This document shows positions 1 through 8,710 of a stretch of 64,000 nucleotides of DNA, one piece after another. The DNA comes from an uncultured Xanthomonas sp. (GTDB taxonomy: Bacteria; Pseudomonadota; Gammaproteobacteria; Xanthomonadales; Xanthomonadaceae), in NCBI GenBank assembly GCA_943912265.1, contig CALTTS010000006.1, positions 75,489 through 139,488 of the forward strand. Direction: 5' to 3'. The notes below the pieces were generated by a model that saw only the letters and a list, made by a program, of their open reading frames with translations, was not told where the DNA came from and ran no database searches. The position numbers and the translations under genes are program-made. The first letter of the stretch is position 1, and each line of letters starts with the position of its first letter.

Positions 1-2268
1 CATCAGCTGCTGCACTTCGGCCAGGGTCAGCGAGGCCGGGTCGCGGTCCTTGGGGATCTTGCCGTTGAGCGTGCCGTCGCTGATGTACGGGCCGAAACGG
101 CCGTTGAGCACCTGGATGTCGCTGCCCTCGAAGGACTTGATGATCCGGTTGCGCGCGATCTCCTCCTTCTCCTCGATCAGGAACAGCGCCCGCGCCAGGT
201 CGATGGTGTACGGGTCGTCCTCCTTCTTCAGCGAGGCGTAGGTGGCTCCGCGCTTGGCGAACGGACCGAAGCGGCCGACGCCGACGCTGACCGTCTCGCC
301 GTTGTCCTCGCCCAGCGTGCGCGGCAGCTTGAACAGCTCCAGCGCCTGCTCCAGGGTGATGGTGTGCATCGACTGGCCCGGCCGCAGCGAGGCGAACTGC
401 AGCTTCTCGTCGGTGTCCTTGTCGCCGATCTGCGCGTACGGCCCGTAGCGGCCCAGGCGCACGCTGACCGGCTTGCCGCTGGCCGGGTCGCTGCCCAGCT
501 CGCGCGCGCCGGTGGCCTCGGAGCGGTCCACGGTCTCGGCCTTCTGTTCGACCAGCTCCTTGAACGGGCCCCAGAACTTCTCCATCAGCGGGATCCATTC
601 CTCCTCGCCGCGCGAGACGGCGTCCAGGTCGTCCTCCATCTTCGCGGTGAAGTCGTAGTCCACGTAGCGGGTGAAGTGGCTGGACAGGAACTTGCTGACC
701 GCCCGGCCCACGTCGGTGGGCCTGAACGCGCGGCCTTCCAGCTCGGCGTACTTGCGGAACAGCAGGGTCTGGATGATCGAGGCGTAGGTGGACGGGCGGC
801 CGATGCCGTACTCCTCCAGCGCCTTGACCAGCGAGGCTTCGGTGAAGCGCGGCGGCGGTTGGGTGAAGTGCTGCTCGGCCGACACGCGCTCCAGCGGCAC
901 GCTGTCGCCGGGCTTCATCGCCGGCAGCTTGCGGCCTTCGTCATCATCGTCGGCGCCCTTGCTGTCCTTGCCTTCCTCGTACACGGCCAGGAAGCCGGGC
1001 ACGGCCACGGTGGTGCCGGTGGCGCGGAAACCGTGCTCGCTGCCGGCGGCCAGCTCCACGCTGACGGTGTTGAGCGTGGCCGGGATCATCTGGCAGGCCA
1101 CCGCGCGCTTCCACACCAGTTCGTAGAGCTTGCGCTCGTCGTCGGACAGGAAGCGCGCCACCTGCGCCGGCGTGCGCAGCGCGGAGGTGGGGCGCACCGC
1201 CTCGTGCGCTTCCTGCGCGTTTTTGGACTTGGTGTGGTAGACGTTGGGCTGGTCGGGCAGGGCGGCGGTGCCGTAGTCGCGCGCGATCACGTCGCGGATC
1301 TCGGCCACGGCTTCCTGCGAGAGGTTCACCGAGTCGGTACGCATGTAGCTGATCAGGCCGACCGTGCCTTCCTCGCCCAGCGCCACGCCCTCGTACAGCT
1401 TCTGCGCCACCTGCATGGTCTTGCGGGTGGTGAAGCCGAGCTTGCGCGCGGCCTCCTGCTGCAGGGTGGAGGTGGTGAACGGCGGCGCCGGGCGGCGCTT
1501 GCGCTCCTTGCTGGCCACGTCGGTGACGTGCAGCGCGCCGTGCGCGGCCTGCTGGATGCGCAGGCGCGCGGCCTCGGCAGTGTCGCCGTCGGTGATGGTG
1601 AACTGCTCCACCTTCTGCCCGTCCAGCTTCACCAGCCGGGCGGCGAAGTGCTGGGCCGGATGGGCGCAGGCGGCGGCCAGGGTCCAGTATTCCTGCGCGA
1701 CGAAGGCTTCGATCTCCTCCTCGCGCTCGACGATCATGCGCAGCGCCGGGCTCTGCACGCGGCCGGCCGACAGGCCGCGCTGCACCTTGCGCCACAGCAC
1801 CGGCGAGAGGTTGAAGCCCACCAGGTAGTCGAGCGCGCGGCGGGCTTGCTGAGCATCGACCAGGTCCCCGGCGATCGCGCGCGGCCGGGTCATCGCCTCC
1901 TTGATCGCGCGCGGGGTGATCTCGGTGAACACCACCCGCTGCAGCGGCTTGCCCTCGAGCAGGTCGCGTTCCTTGAGGATCTCGGCGATGTGCCAGCTGA
2001 TCGCCTCGCCCTCGCGGTCCGGGTCGGTGGCCAGGAAGATGGCATCGGCCGACTTGGCCGCGCGGGCGATCTCGTTGACGTGCTTCTCGTTCTTCTCGAT
2101 CAGGTCGTAGCGCATCGCGAAGCCGTGGTCCGGGTCGACCGCGCCCTCCTTCGGCACCAGGTCGCGCACGTGCCCGTACGAAGCCAGGACGGTGAAATCC
2201 TTGCCGAGGTATTTGTTGATCGTCTTGGCCTTGGCCGGGGATTCGACGATGAGCAGGTGCTTGGGCAT
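1..2268 (-). CDS. topA: DNA topoisomerase I (3' end beyond window)
   Basis: Type IA topoisomerase that relaxes negative supercoils behind RNA polymerase. The frame is open from ATG at 2268 to the window edge (756 codons), so the C-terminus is missing. The N-terminal Toprim domain shows ESPAKAKTI near residue 9 and DPDREGE near residue 80. The catalytic Tyr lies in SYMRTDS at about residue 308. The visible C-terminal part carries Gly-rich repeats (GRYGPYA, GRFGPFA, GRFGPYI), the Toprim C-repeat type rather than the E. coli zinc-ribbon tail. The start is fixed by the MPKHLLIVESPAK opening, and there is no other in-frame ATG just upstream. Confidence 0.97.
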   Translation of the reverse strand, partial: MPKHLLIVESPAKAKTINKYLGKDFTVLASYGHVRDLVPKEGAVDPDHGFAMRYDLIEKNEKHVNEIARAAKSADAIFLATDPDREGEAISWHIAEILKERDLLEGKPLQRVVFTEITPRAIKEAMTRPRAIAGDLVDAQQARRALDYLVGFNLSPVLWRKVQRGLSAGRVQSPALRMIVEREEEIEAFVAQEYWTLAAACAHPAQHFAARLVKLDGQKVEQFTITDGDTAEAARLRIQQAAHGALHVTDVASKERKRRPAPPFTTSTLQQEAARKLGFTTRKTMQVAQKLYEGVALGEEGTVGLISYMRTDSVNLSQEAVAEIRDVIARDYGTAALPDQPNVYHTKSKNAQEAHEAVRPTSALRTPAQVARFLSDDERKLYELVWKRAVACQMIPATLNTVSVELAAGSEHGFRATGTTVAVPGFLAVYEEGKDSKGADDDDEGRKLPAMKPGDSVPLERVSAEQHFTQPPPRFTEASLVKALEEYGIGRPSTYASIIQTLLFRKYAELEGRAFRPTDVGRAVSKFLSSHFTRYVDYDFTAKMEDDLDAVSRGEEEWIPLMEKFWGPFKELVEQKAETVDRSEATGARELGSDPASGKPVSVRLGRYGPYAQIGDKDTDEKLQFASLRPGQSMHTITLEQALELFKLPRTLGEDNGETVSVGVGRFGPFAKRGATYASLKKEDDPYTIDLARALFLIEEKEEIARNRIIKSFEGSDIQVLNGRFGPYISDGTLNGKIPKDRDPASLTLAEVQQLM

Positions 2269-2355
2269 GGCGATGGCGTTCTTGCGCGGGTCCGGCAGGC
2301 CGGAAGGGGATGGGGAGGCCGCCCTGGGCCGGGGCTGCCGGCCGTCCAGACGGAG

Positions 2356-2424
2356 ACGCCCGGGGAGCGGTCCCCGGGCGTGCTGCTATTTATAGTGGAA
2401 TCATGCCGGCTGGCCGGCTGTCAA
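2356..2424 (-). promoter_or_regulatory. topA upstream region: promoter-like hexamers and leader hairpin
   Basis: The 435-base gap between topA and smg holds no gene. On the minus strand a perfect TTGACA (2419-2424) and a TATAAA (2389-2394) are present, but 24 bases apart, which is too far for a standard sigma-70 pair; one of them may belong to another element. Downstream, in the presumed topA leader, is a perfect 11-bp inverted repeat with a 4-base loop (2356-2381). It has no T-tract in the topA direction, so it is more likely a leader structure than a terminator. Assignment is inference. Confidence 0.3.
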
Positions 2425-2703
2425 GCGCTGGTCGCGGCCGGGACGCGGCGGCGCATCCGTTCCGGCCGGCCGGCGAGGCGGCCACGGCGCCGGGAGCGGG
2501 ACCCTGGCTTGGGACGCGGCGTCCTGCTGGCGGGCCGTTGCCGGCGGTGGGGTGGTGTCGGCAGGCCGGGCCTGCCTGAAGGGGGAAGAGGGCGCCCGCG
2601 ATCCTCGGCTCCACCGGCCGGCATCGCGGCCGGAGTGAGCGTTGCCGCATGGACGACGGCCTGCAGGCCGTGCCCCGATGGCCGGATTCTCTGCCGGCCG
2701 GGG

Positions 2704-3177
2704 TCAGTGCACCGGTTCGGGTTCGTCGGCGAACATCTGCGTTTCCATCCACGCATACGCCGCCTCGGCGCCGGGCTGGTTGAACAGCACCATCAGCACC
2801 ACCCACTTGAGGTCGTCCAGGTCCAGCTCGTCGTGGTCCAGCGCCATTGCCCGGTCCAGCACCAGCTCGCGCTGGTCGGCGTCGAGCACGCCGTGCTGTT
2901 CGAGGAACAGCAGGAAGCCGCGGCATTCCACGTCCAGCTTGTCCAGCTCGGGGCCGTGGAACACGCGCACCGGCCCGTCGGCCCGGGGCGCGGACGCCAC
3001 CGGACGCTGCTCGGCAAGCGCGTCGAGCCAGTCGAAGGCCTTGCTGATCTCGGCGGGGCTGAAGCCGGCCTGGAGCAGGTTGCCCTGCAGCGAGTCGCGA
3101 TCGTGCAGCGGATCGGTGTCCTCGCTGAAATAGTGTTCGAACAAGTAGAGCAGTACGTCCAGGATGCTTTCTTTCAT
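2704..3177 (-). CDS. smg: Smg/DUF494 family protein
   Basis: 157-residue acidic cytoplasmic protein of the Smg (DUF494) family, conserved next to dprA in many gammaproteobacteria; molecular role not established. Start MKESILDVLLYLFEHY at 3177 matches the usual family N-terminus, and length is typical (about 155-160). It lies 107 bases downstream of dprA on the same strand. Further upstream the same frame continues only as antisense to dprA and was not used. The frame has strongly coding composition, ending in an acidic tail. Confidence 0.9.
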   Translation of the reverse strand: MKESILDVLLYLFEHYFSEDTDPLHDRDSLQGNLLQAGFSPAEISKAFDWLDALAEQRPVASAPRADGPVRVFHGPELDKLDVECRGFLLFLEQHGVLDADQRELVLDRAMALDHDELDLDDLKWVVLMVLFNQPGAEAAYAWMETQMFADEPEPVH

Positions 3178-3284
3178 GTCCCTCGGCCTGCGCCATCGGC
3201 GCTGTGGGGTGGGTACCCGGCGGACAGGAGTGGTTGCGGGGAGGGCCGATTTCAATTCCTTCAATCGGTCTGCCCGACTGGCGC

Positions 3285-4481
3285 TCAACCGGTGGCGGCC
3301 CTGCGGACGTATCGGCCGTGCTGCACGGCAACCTTCCCGTCCAACTCCATGAGCAGCAGCATGGAGGACAGGGCGGCGGCCGTCAATCCGGTGCGCTCGA
3401 CCAGCCGATCCATAGGCATGGGATCGAAGCCGAGGGCATCCCACAACATCTGGTGGCCGGGCTCGAGCGGTGCGGAGGAGTCCGGCGCCGGTGCGGAGGG
3501 CGGTGCGATGGACGGGGAGGCGGGTGCTGCGGGCAGGCCGCCGGACAGCGTCTCGGCCAGGTGCGAGACGGCCGGCAGCAGCGCCTCGATCACTTCGTCG
3601 GCCGATTCCACCAGCTGCGCGCCGTCGCGGATCAGGCGGTGGCAGCCGCGGGCCATCGGATTGTGGATGGAGCCGGGAACGGCGAAGACCTCGCGCCCGG
3701 CCTCGCCGGCCAGGCGCGCGGTGATCAGCGCGCCCGAGCGTTCGGCCGCTTCCACCACCAGCGTGCCCAGCGCGAGGCCGGCGATGATCCGGTTGCGGCT
3801 GGGGAAATGGCTGCGCTGCGGCGGCGTGCCGGGCGGATGCTCGCTGGCCACGGCGCCGCCGCTGGCGGCGATGCGGTCGCGCAGCGCCGCGTGCCGGCGC
3901 GGGTAGGCCACGTCCGGGCCAGTGCCCAGCACCGCCACGGTGGCGGCGTCGGCGACGGACAGGGCCGCCTCGTGCGCGGCCGCGTCGATCCCGGCCGCCA
4001 GCCCGCTGGTCACGGCCAGCCCCGCGCGTGCCAGGACGCGGGCGAAGCCGTGCGCGTTGTCGCGGCCACCGGCGCTCGGGGCACGGCTGCCGACCACGGC
4101 GACGGCCGGTTTCCACAGCGCGGCCGGGTCGCCGTCCACGAACAGCGCCAGCGGCGGATTCGGGGCATGCCGCAGCAGCGGCGGGTAATCCGGCGAATGC
4201 CAGCCGATCAGGCGATGCCCGGGCCGTGCCAGCCATTCCAGCCCGCGCGCCAGCGCTACGGGATCGGGGCGCGCGAGCAGGGCATGCTGCCCGGCATCGT
4301 GCAGGCCGGGCCGTGGCGGGGCCGACATCGCGGCCGCGATCGCACGCTCGGCCGAGCCGTGCAGTTCCAGCAGCCGGCGTCGCGCCATGGCGCTGCCGCC
4401 GGCCAGCACCAGCGCCAGCAGGTGCGGTGCATCGGCATCACGGTGCGCGGACGGGGCCGGGCGGGAGGCGGCGGGGATCAT
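3285..4481 (-). CDS. dprA: DNA-processing protein DprA
   Basis: DprA/Smf loads RecA onto incoming single-stranded DNA during natural transformation. The 398-residue product has the Rossmann-like DprA core with VVGSRAPSAGG and SGLAAGIDAAAHEAAL, the diagnostic SGxAxGID signature, followed by the FPSRNRIIAGL segment. A C-terminal winged-helix (DML1-like) region follows a Pro/Ala linker. ATG at 4481 (MIPAASRPAP) is preferred; an upstream in-frame start at 4577 would run through the terminator-like hairpin at 4506-4529. It sits between the LysM gene and smg, a conserved arrangement in Xanthomonadales. Confidence 0.93.
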   Translation of the reverse strand: MIPAASRPAPSAHRDADAPHLLALVLAGGSAMARRRLLELHGSAERAIAAAMSAPPRPGLHDAGQHALLARPDPVALARGLEWLARPGHRLIGWHSPDYPPLLRHAPNPPLALFVDGDPAALWKPAVAVVGSRAPSAGGRDNAHGFARVLARAGLAVTSGLAAGIDAAAHEAALSVADAATVAVLGTGPDVAYPRRHAALRDRIAASGGAVASEHPPGTPPQRSHFPSRNRIIAGLALGTLVVEAAERSGALITARLAGEAGREVFAVPGSIHNPMARGCHRLIRDGAQLVESADEVIEALLPAVSHLAETLSGGLPAAPASPSIAPPSAPAPDSSAPLEPGHQMLWDALGFDPMPMDRLVERTGLTAAALSSMLLLMELDGKVAVQHGRYVRRAATG

Positions 4482-4505
4482 GCCGCCAGCGTGGCCCGGA
4501 AACGG

Positions 4506-4529
4506 CGACGGCACCCGAAGGTGCCGTCG
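4506..4529 (-). terminator. UUCG-tetraloop hairpin after the LysM gene
   Basis: A perfect 10-bp inverted repeat (CGACGGCACC/GGTGCCGTCG). On the minus strand its loop is TTCG closed by C-G, the very stable cUUCGg tetraloop. It lies 52 bases after the LysM stop and 25 bases before the dprA start. The following T-run is short (CCGTTTCC), so termination may be partial, letting dprA be read through. Confidence 0.55.
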
Positions 4530-4580
4530 TGGCGCGGGGTAGGATTTCCCCGCATCGTGCCGGCCGAGGGCCGGCATCGA

Positions 4581-5726
4581 TCACTGCGCGTCGGGATGCT
4601 TGAGCTCGTAGCCGACCATCACCGGCTTCACGCCGGCCATCACCAGCCCGTAGCTGACCTTGTCGAAGGTGCGGAAGACCATCACGTGCGCGGCGTATTC
4701 GTCCGGCAGGCGGGTGCGGCCGGCGCCCCTGGAGGCGGTGGCGGCATCGTTGGCCTGCGACGTGCCCGGGTGCTCGAGGCGGTCGATCACGCCGCTGCCC
4801 ATGCGCCAGACCGACAGCACGGTGCCGTTGTCCAGGCCGTCGCGGCGGCCGCCGGAAATGGCGACCACGTCGCGCGGGCCGGCGGTCGCGTAGGTGTCTG
4901 CCACCGCCAGCACGCGCAGCTTGCCCGGCTCCACCGCGGCCTTCGGCGGGTGCGGGAAGAACTGCAGGTCGTACGGGTTGGCGGTCACCGGCACCACGCG
5001 GTCGCCGGCGCGGACTTCGTGGCCGTTGTCCTCGAGCAGCAGGGTGCCCACGTCGGTGCCGTTGGCGCCGGCGCGGGTGAGGGTGCCGACGCTGACCCGG
5101 GCCAGCTCGTAGCCGAGGAACTCGCGGCTCTTGTAGTCGGCGGCGTAGTCCTTCCAGAAGCTGCCCACGGCGTACAGCTCCTTGCCGCGGAAATCCAGGT
5201 CCTGGCTGCCGTGCGGACCGCCGTAGCGCAGGGTCGGGCGCAGCACCTCGTAGCGCTGGTCGGGCTGGGCGTTGGCCAGGCCCTTCACGTAGACCAGGTT
5301 GCCGCCGCTGCCGCGCAGCTGATTGTCCTCGATGCCGACCACGTGGGGCAGCGACTGGAACTCGTCGACGATGCGCAGGTCCTTCAGGAAGGGCTCCACC
5401 TCGGCCAGCGGGATGGCGTCGATGGGCGCCTCCTGGCGCGGACCGGGCGTCGAGCGCACCACCGGCGCGCCGGTGCGGTCCAGGTAGGCCAGACTGAGCA
5501 CGTCGCCCGGGTAGATCAGGTGCGGGTTGGCGACCTGCGGGTTGGCCTGCCAGATTTCCGGCCACAGCCACGGCTTGCTCAGAAACTTGCCGGCGATGCC
5601 CCAGAGCGTGTCGCCCTTGCGGACCACGTAGGTATCCGGGTGGTTCTTGGCCACTTCCACGGCGGTGGCACCGGCCACGGCCGTGAACAGCGCCACGGCG
5701 ACGACTGTACGGAATCTCTCAAACAT
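4581..5726 (-). CDS. LysM peptidoglycan-binding protein
   Basis: 381-residue exported protein. An N-terminal hydrophobic segment (residues about 7-22, VVAVALFTAVAGATA) acts as signal peptide or anchor. A LysM domain follows at about residues 31-80 (TYVVRKGDTLWGIAGKFL...NPHLIYPGDVLSL). The remaining 300 residues form a conserved region of unknown function found in proteobacterial LysM proteins encoded beside dprA. A cell-wall-associated role is inferred. It is divergent from def across a short shared promoter region. Confidence 0.88.
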   Translation of the reverse strand: MFERFRTVVAVALFTAVAGATAVEVAKNHPDTYVVRKGDTLWGIAGKFLSKPWLWPEIWQANPQVANPHLIYPGDVLSLAYLDRTGAPVVRSTPGPRQEAPIDAIPLAEVEPFLKDLRIVDEFQSLPHVVGIEDNQLRGSGGNLVYVKGLANAQPDQRYEVLRPTLRYGGPHGSQDLDFRGKELYAVGSFWKDYAADYKSREFLGYELARVSVGTLTRAGANGTDVGTLLLEDNGHEVRAGDRVVPVTANPYDLQFFPHPPKAAVEPGKLRVLAVADTYATAGPRDVVAISGGRRDGLDNGTVLSVWRMGSGVIDRLEHPGTSQANDAATASRGAGRTRLPDEYAAHVMVFRTFDKVSYGLVMAGVKPVMVGYELKHPDAQ

Positions 5727-5762
5727 GTGCGTGATCCGCCTGATTCCCCTGCAGGTTTCGGC

Positions 5763-5808
5763 ACTATAGTCCAGAACCCGGGCCTGAACGCAAGCCTCGC
5801 GCTACAAT
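5763..5808. promoter_or_regulatory. Divergent promoter region, LysM gene / def
   Basis: For the minus-strand LysM gene, TATAGT (5763-5768, read on minus) lies 19 bases from TTGCGT (5788-5793). For def on plus, TACAAT (5803-5808) is a good -10 about 50 bases before the def ATG; no clear -35 is seen. The same TACAAT hexamer recurs before the tRNA and yaeQ. Sequence match only. Confidence 0.45.
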
Positions 5809-5856
5809 GCGCGGGTCTTGCCGGCACGGACCGGTGCCCCCATCACGGATACCGTC

Positions 5857-6369
5857 ATGGCCATGCTCCCCATCCTCGAGTTCCCCGATCCCCGGCTGCG
5901 CACCAAGGCGGTGCCGGTCGACCCCGCGCAGCTTGTCGCGGCGGATTTCCAGCGCCTGCTCGACGACATGTTCGAAACCATGTACGCCGCGCCGGGCATC
6001 GGCCTGGCGGCCAGCCAGGTGGACGTGCACCAGCGCTTCATGGTGATCGACGTCAGCGAGGAGAAGAACGCCCCGCAGGTGTTCGTCAACCCGGAAATCG
6101 TCAGCCGCGACGGCGAGCAGGTGTACCAGGAAGGCTGCCTGTCGGTGCCCGGCATCTATGCCGACGTGACCCGCGCCAACCGCATCACCGTGCGCTACCT
6201 GGGCCGCGACGGCCAGCCGCGCGAGCTGGATACCGACGGCCTGCTGGCCGTGTGCATCCAGCACGAGATGGACCATCTGGACGGCAAGCTGTTCGTGGAC
6301 TACCTGTCCCCGCTCAAGCGCGAGATGGTGCGCAAGAAACTCGCCAAGCAGCGTCGCCACGCCGCCTGA
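5857..6369 (+). CDS. def: Peptide deformylase
   Basis: Removes the formyl group from the N-terminal methionine of nascent proteins. All three metal/active-site motifs are present: GIGLAASQV near residue 47, EGCLSVPG near 92, and HEMDHLDG near 136 (Cys and two His bind the metal, Glu is catalytic). ATG 5857 (MAMLPILEF) gives 170 residues, normal for the family; an in-frame ATG at 5818 would add 13 non-conserved residues and overlap the promoter region. It forms an operon-like run with fmt and rsmB. Confidence 0.95.
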   Translation: MAMLPILEFPDPRLRTKAVPVDPAQLVAADFQRLLDDMFETMYAAPGIGLAASQVDVHQRFMVIDVSEEKNAPQVFVNPEIVSRDGEQVYQEGCLSVPGIYADVTRANRITVRYLGRDGQPRELDTDGLLAVCIQHEMDHLDGKLFVDYLSPLKREMVRKKLAKQRRHAA

Positions 6370-6471
6370 CCCGGCGCGGAGCGGGCAGGACGCCCGATGG
6401 CGACGGACGAATGTCCGCCGGCCGGCGCCGTCCCCGACCGTCCGCGCCTTCCGACACCGGATCGCGTTCCA

Positions 6472-7398
6472 ATGAGAATCGTCTTCGCGGGCACGCCCGA
6501 TTTCGCCGTCCCCTGCCTGCGCGCCGCCGCGCAGCGCCACGAGGTGGTGGCCGTCTACACCCAGCCGGACCGGCCGGCCGGGCGCGGCCGCGGGCTGACG
6601 CCGTCGCCGGTCAAGCTCGAGGCCGTCGCCCGCGGCATCCCGGTGCTGCAGCCCGAATCGCTGCGCCGGCCCGAACCGCAGCAGGCCCTGCGCGCGCTGG
6701 CCCCGGACCTGCTGGTGGTGGTGGCCTACGGCCTGATCCTGCCGCAGGCGGTGCTCGACATCCCGACCTGGGGCTGCTGGAACGTGCACGCCTCGCTGCT
6801 GCCGCGCTGGCGCGGCGCGGCGCCGATCCAGCGCGCCATCGAGGCCGGCGACGCCGAAACCGGCGTGTGCCTGATGCGCATGGAAGCCGGGCTCGACACC
6901 GGGCCGGTGCTGCTGTCCAGGGCCATCCCGATCGGCGCGGAGGAAACCGGCGGCCAGCTGCACGACCGTCTCGCCGAACTCGGCGCGCAGGTGCTGAACG
7001 ACGGCCTGGGCCTGCTGCGGGCCGGGCTGGTGCCGGTGGCGCAGCCGCAGCCGGAGGCGGGCGCCTGCTACGCCCGCAAGCTCGACAAGGCCGAAGCCCG
7101 GCTCGACTGGAGCCGCCCGGCCATCGAACTGGCGCGCAAGGTGCGCGCCTTCGAACCGTGGCCGGTGGCCGAAGCGCAGGTGGCCGGCGAGCGCCTGCGC
7201 ATCCACGGCGCGCAGACACTGGAACGTGCCCATTCGGCCGCGCCGGGCACGCTGCTGGCGGCCGGCCGCGACGGTCTGGACATCGCCTGCGGCGAGGGCG
7301 CGCTGCGCCTGCGCGTGATCCAGCGCGACGGCGGCAAGGCGATCACCGCCGCCGACTACCTCAACGCCCGCCGCGACCTCGTGTCGCCGGCGCGCTGA
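6472..7398 (+). CDS. fmt: Methionyl-tRNA formyltransferase
   Basis: Formylates initiator Met-tRNA using 10-formyl-THF. The 308-residue product begins MRIVFAGTPDFAVP and carries the formyl-transfer motif NVHASLLPRWRGAAPI (around residues 104-120, catalytic Asn and His) and a downstream GLDTGPVL segment. The C-terminal OB-like domain runs from about residue 205. An upstream in-frame ATG at 6397 would add 25 residues without family similarity, so ATG 6472 is chosen. It ends 7 bases before rsmB. Confidence 0.95.
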   Translation: MRIVFAGTPDFAVPCLRAAAQRHEVVAVYTQPDRPAGRGRGLTPSPVKLEAVARGIPVLQPESLRRPEPQQALRALAPDLLVVVAYGLILPQAVLDIPTWGCWNVHASLLPRWRGAAPIQRAIEAGDAETGVCLMRMEAGLDTGPVLLSRAIPIGAEETGGQLHDRLAELGAQVLNDGLGLLRAGLVPVAQPQPEAGACYARKLDKAEARLDWSRPAIELARKVRAFEPWPVAEAQVAGERLRIHGAQTLERAHSAAPGTLLAAGRDGLDIACGEGALRLRVIQRDGGKAITAADYLNARRDLVSPAR

Positions 7399-7405
7399 GT
7401 CCGCC

Positions 7406-8710
7406 GTGGCCGCTCCCGGCGTTGCCCCGAGGCTGGCCGCCGCGCGCGTGCTCGACGCGGTGGTCCGGCGCGGGCGCTCGCTGAAGGCCGAGCTCGCCCG
7501 CAGCTTGCCGGCGCTGGAGGATCCGCGCGACCGCGCGCTGGTCGAGGCGATCTGCTTTGCCGCGCTGCGCCAGCGCCACCGCTACGAATCCGCCCTGCGC
7601 GGCTGGATGCCGCGTCCGCTCGGTGCGCGCGACGGCGAGCTGCACGGCCTGCTGCTCGCGGGACTGGCGCAGATCGACGCGCTCGCCTTGCCGGCGCACG
7701 CCGCCTTGTCGGCCACCGTGGATACCGCGCGGGCGATGCAGCGCGAGCGTCAGGCCGGCCTGGTCAATGCCCTGCTGCGGCGTGCCCAGCGGGAAGGCGT
7801 GCCGGCCGCCGATCCGGCGGCGGCGTGGCCGGACTGGCTGCGGCGGAAGGTCGAGGCCGACTGGCCGCAGCAGGCCGCGGCCATCTTCGCCGCGAGCGCG
7901 CAGCCGGCGCCGCTGTGGCTGCGGGTCAACCGCCGCCGCGGCACCCGCGAGGCGTATCTCGGGCGCCTTGCCGCCGCCGGCATCCCGGCCGCGGCGGTCG
8001 ACGGCTGGCCCGATGCGTTGCGCATCGACGTGCCGCTCGCGCCGTCGACGCTGCCCGGTTTCGCCGACGGCGACGTGTCGGTGCAGGACGCCTCGGCACA
8101 GGCGGTGGCCGAGGCGCTGCTGCCGTTGCCGCCCGCCGCCCGCGTGCTCGACGCCTGCGCCGCGCCGGGCGGCAAGGCCGCGCACCTGCTCGAGCGCGCG
8201 CCCGGACTGCGGCTGACCGCGCTGGACGTGGACGCGCGCCGGCTGCACCGCGTCCACGACACGCTGGCCCGGCTCGGGCTGGCCGACGAGGCGGTGCTGA
8301 AGGCGGCCGATGCCGCCGAACCGGCGGCGTGGTGGGACGGCGTGCCGTTCGACGCGATCCTGCTCGATGCGCCGTGCTCGGCCACCGGCGTGGTCCGGCG
8401 CCAGCCCGACGTGCTGCTGCACCGGCGCCCGACCGACCTCGACGCGCTGCTGGCCGCGCAGGCGCGCCTGCTGGATGCGCTGTGGCCGCTGCTCGCGCCC
8501 GGCGGCGTGCTGGTGTACGCCACCTGCTCGATCCTGAAGGACGAGAACGAGCATCAGGTCGAACGCTTCCTGAAGCGGCGGCCGGATGCGCGGGCCGAAG
8601 GGCTCGCCGACGCCTTCGGCCATGATAGAAAGTCCGGCCGCCAACGCCTGCCCGGGGAACAGGGTGCTGACGGATTCTTCTGCGCACGCCTGCACATGAC
8701 CCGATGCTGA
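7406..8710 (+). CDS. rsmB: 16S rRNA (cytosine-967-C5)-methyltransferase RsmB
   Basis: 434 residues, starting at GTG 7406. The N-terminal NusB-like domain (about 1-135) is followed by the SAM-binding methyltransferase domain with DACAAPGGKAAH (motif I, around residue 250), LDAPCSATGV with one of the two conserved Cys, and YATCSI with the second Cys. Length is family-typical. It follows fmt by 7 bases, as in other gammaproteobacteria. Its stop overlaps the start of the O-antigen ligase gene (ATGCTGA), so the polysaccharide block is translationally coupled to it. Confidence 0.95.
   Translation: MAAPGVAPRLAAARVLDAVVRRGRSLKAELARSLPALEDPRDRALVEAICFAALRQRHRYESALRGWMPRPLGARDGELHGLLLAGLAQIDALALPAHAALSATVDTARAMQRERQAGLVNALLRRAQREGVPAADPAAAWPDWLRRKVEADWPQQAAAIFAASAQPAPLWLRVNRRRGTREAYLGRLAAAGIPAAAVDGWPDALRIDVPLAPSTLPGFADGDVSVQDASAQAVAEALLPLPPAARVLDACAAPGGKAAHLLERAPGLRLTALDVDARRLHRVHDTLARLGLADEAVLKAADAAEPAAWWDGVPFDAILLDAPCSATGVVRRQPDVLLHRRPTDLDALLAAQARLLDALWPLLAPGGVLVYATCSILKDENEHQVERFLKRRPDARAEGLADAFGHDRKSGRQRLPGEQGADGFFCARLHMTRC

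Noticed and set aside
364..3906. 1180-codon plus-strand open frame opposite topA and smg
   Set aside because: Antisense to clearly conserved topA, smg and dprA; composition rich in Arg/Gly/His, as expected from reading GC-rich genes backwards.
3204..7484. 1426-codon plus-strand open frame across dprA, the LysM gene, def and fmt
   Set aside because: Crosses five recognised genes out of frame; no motif of its own.
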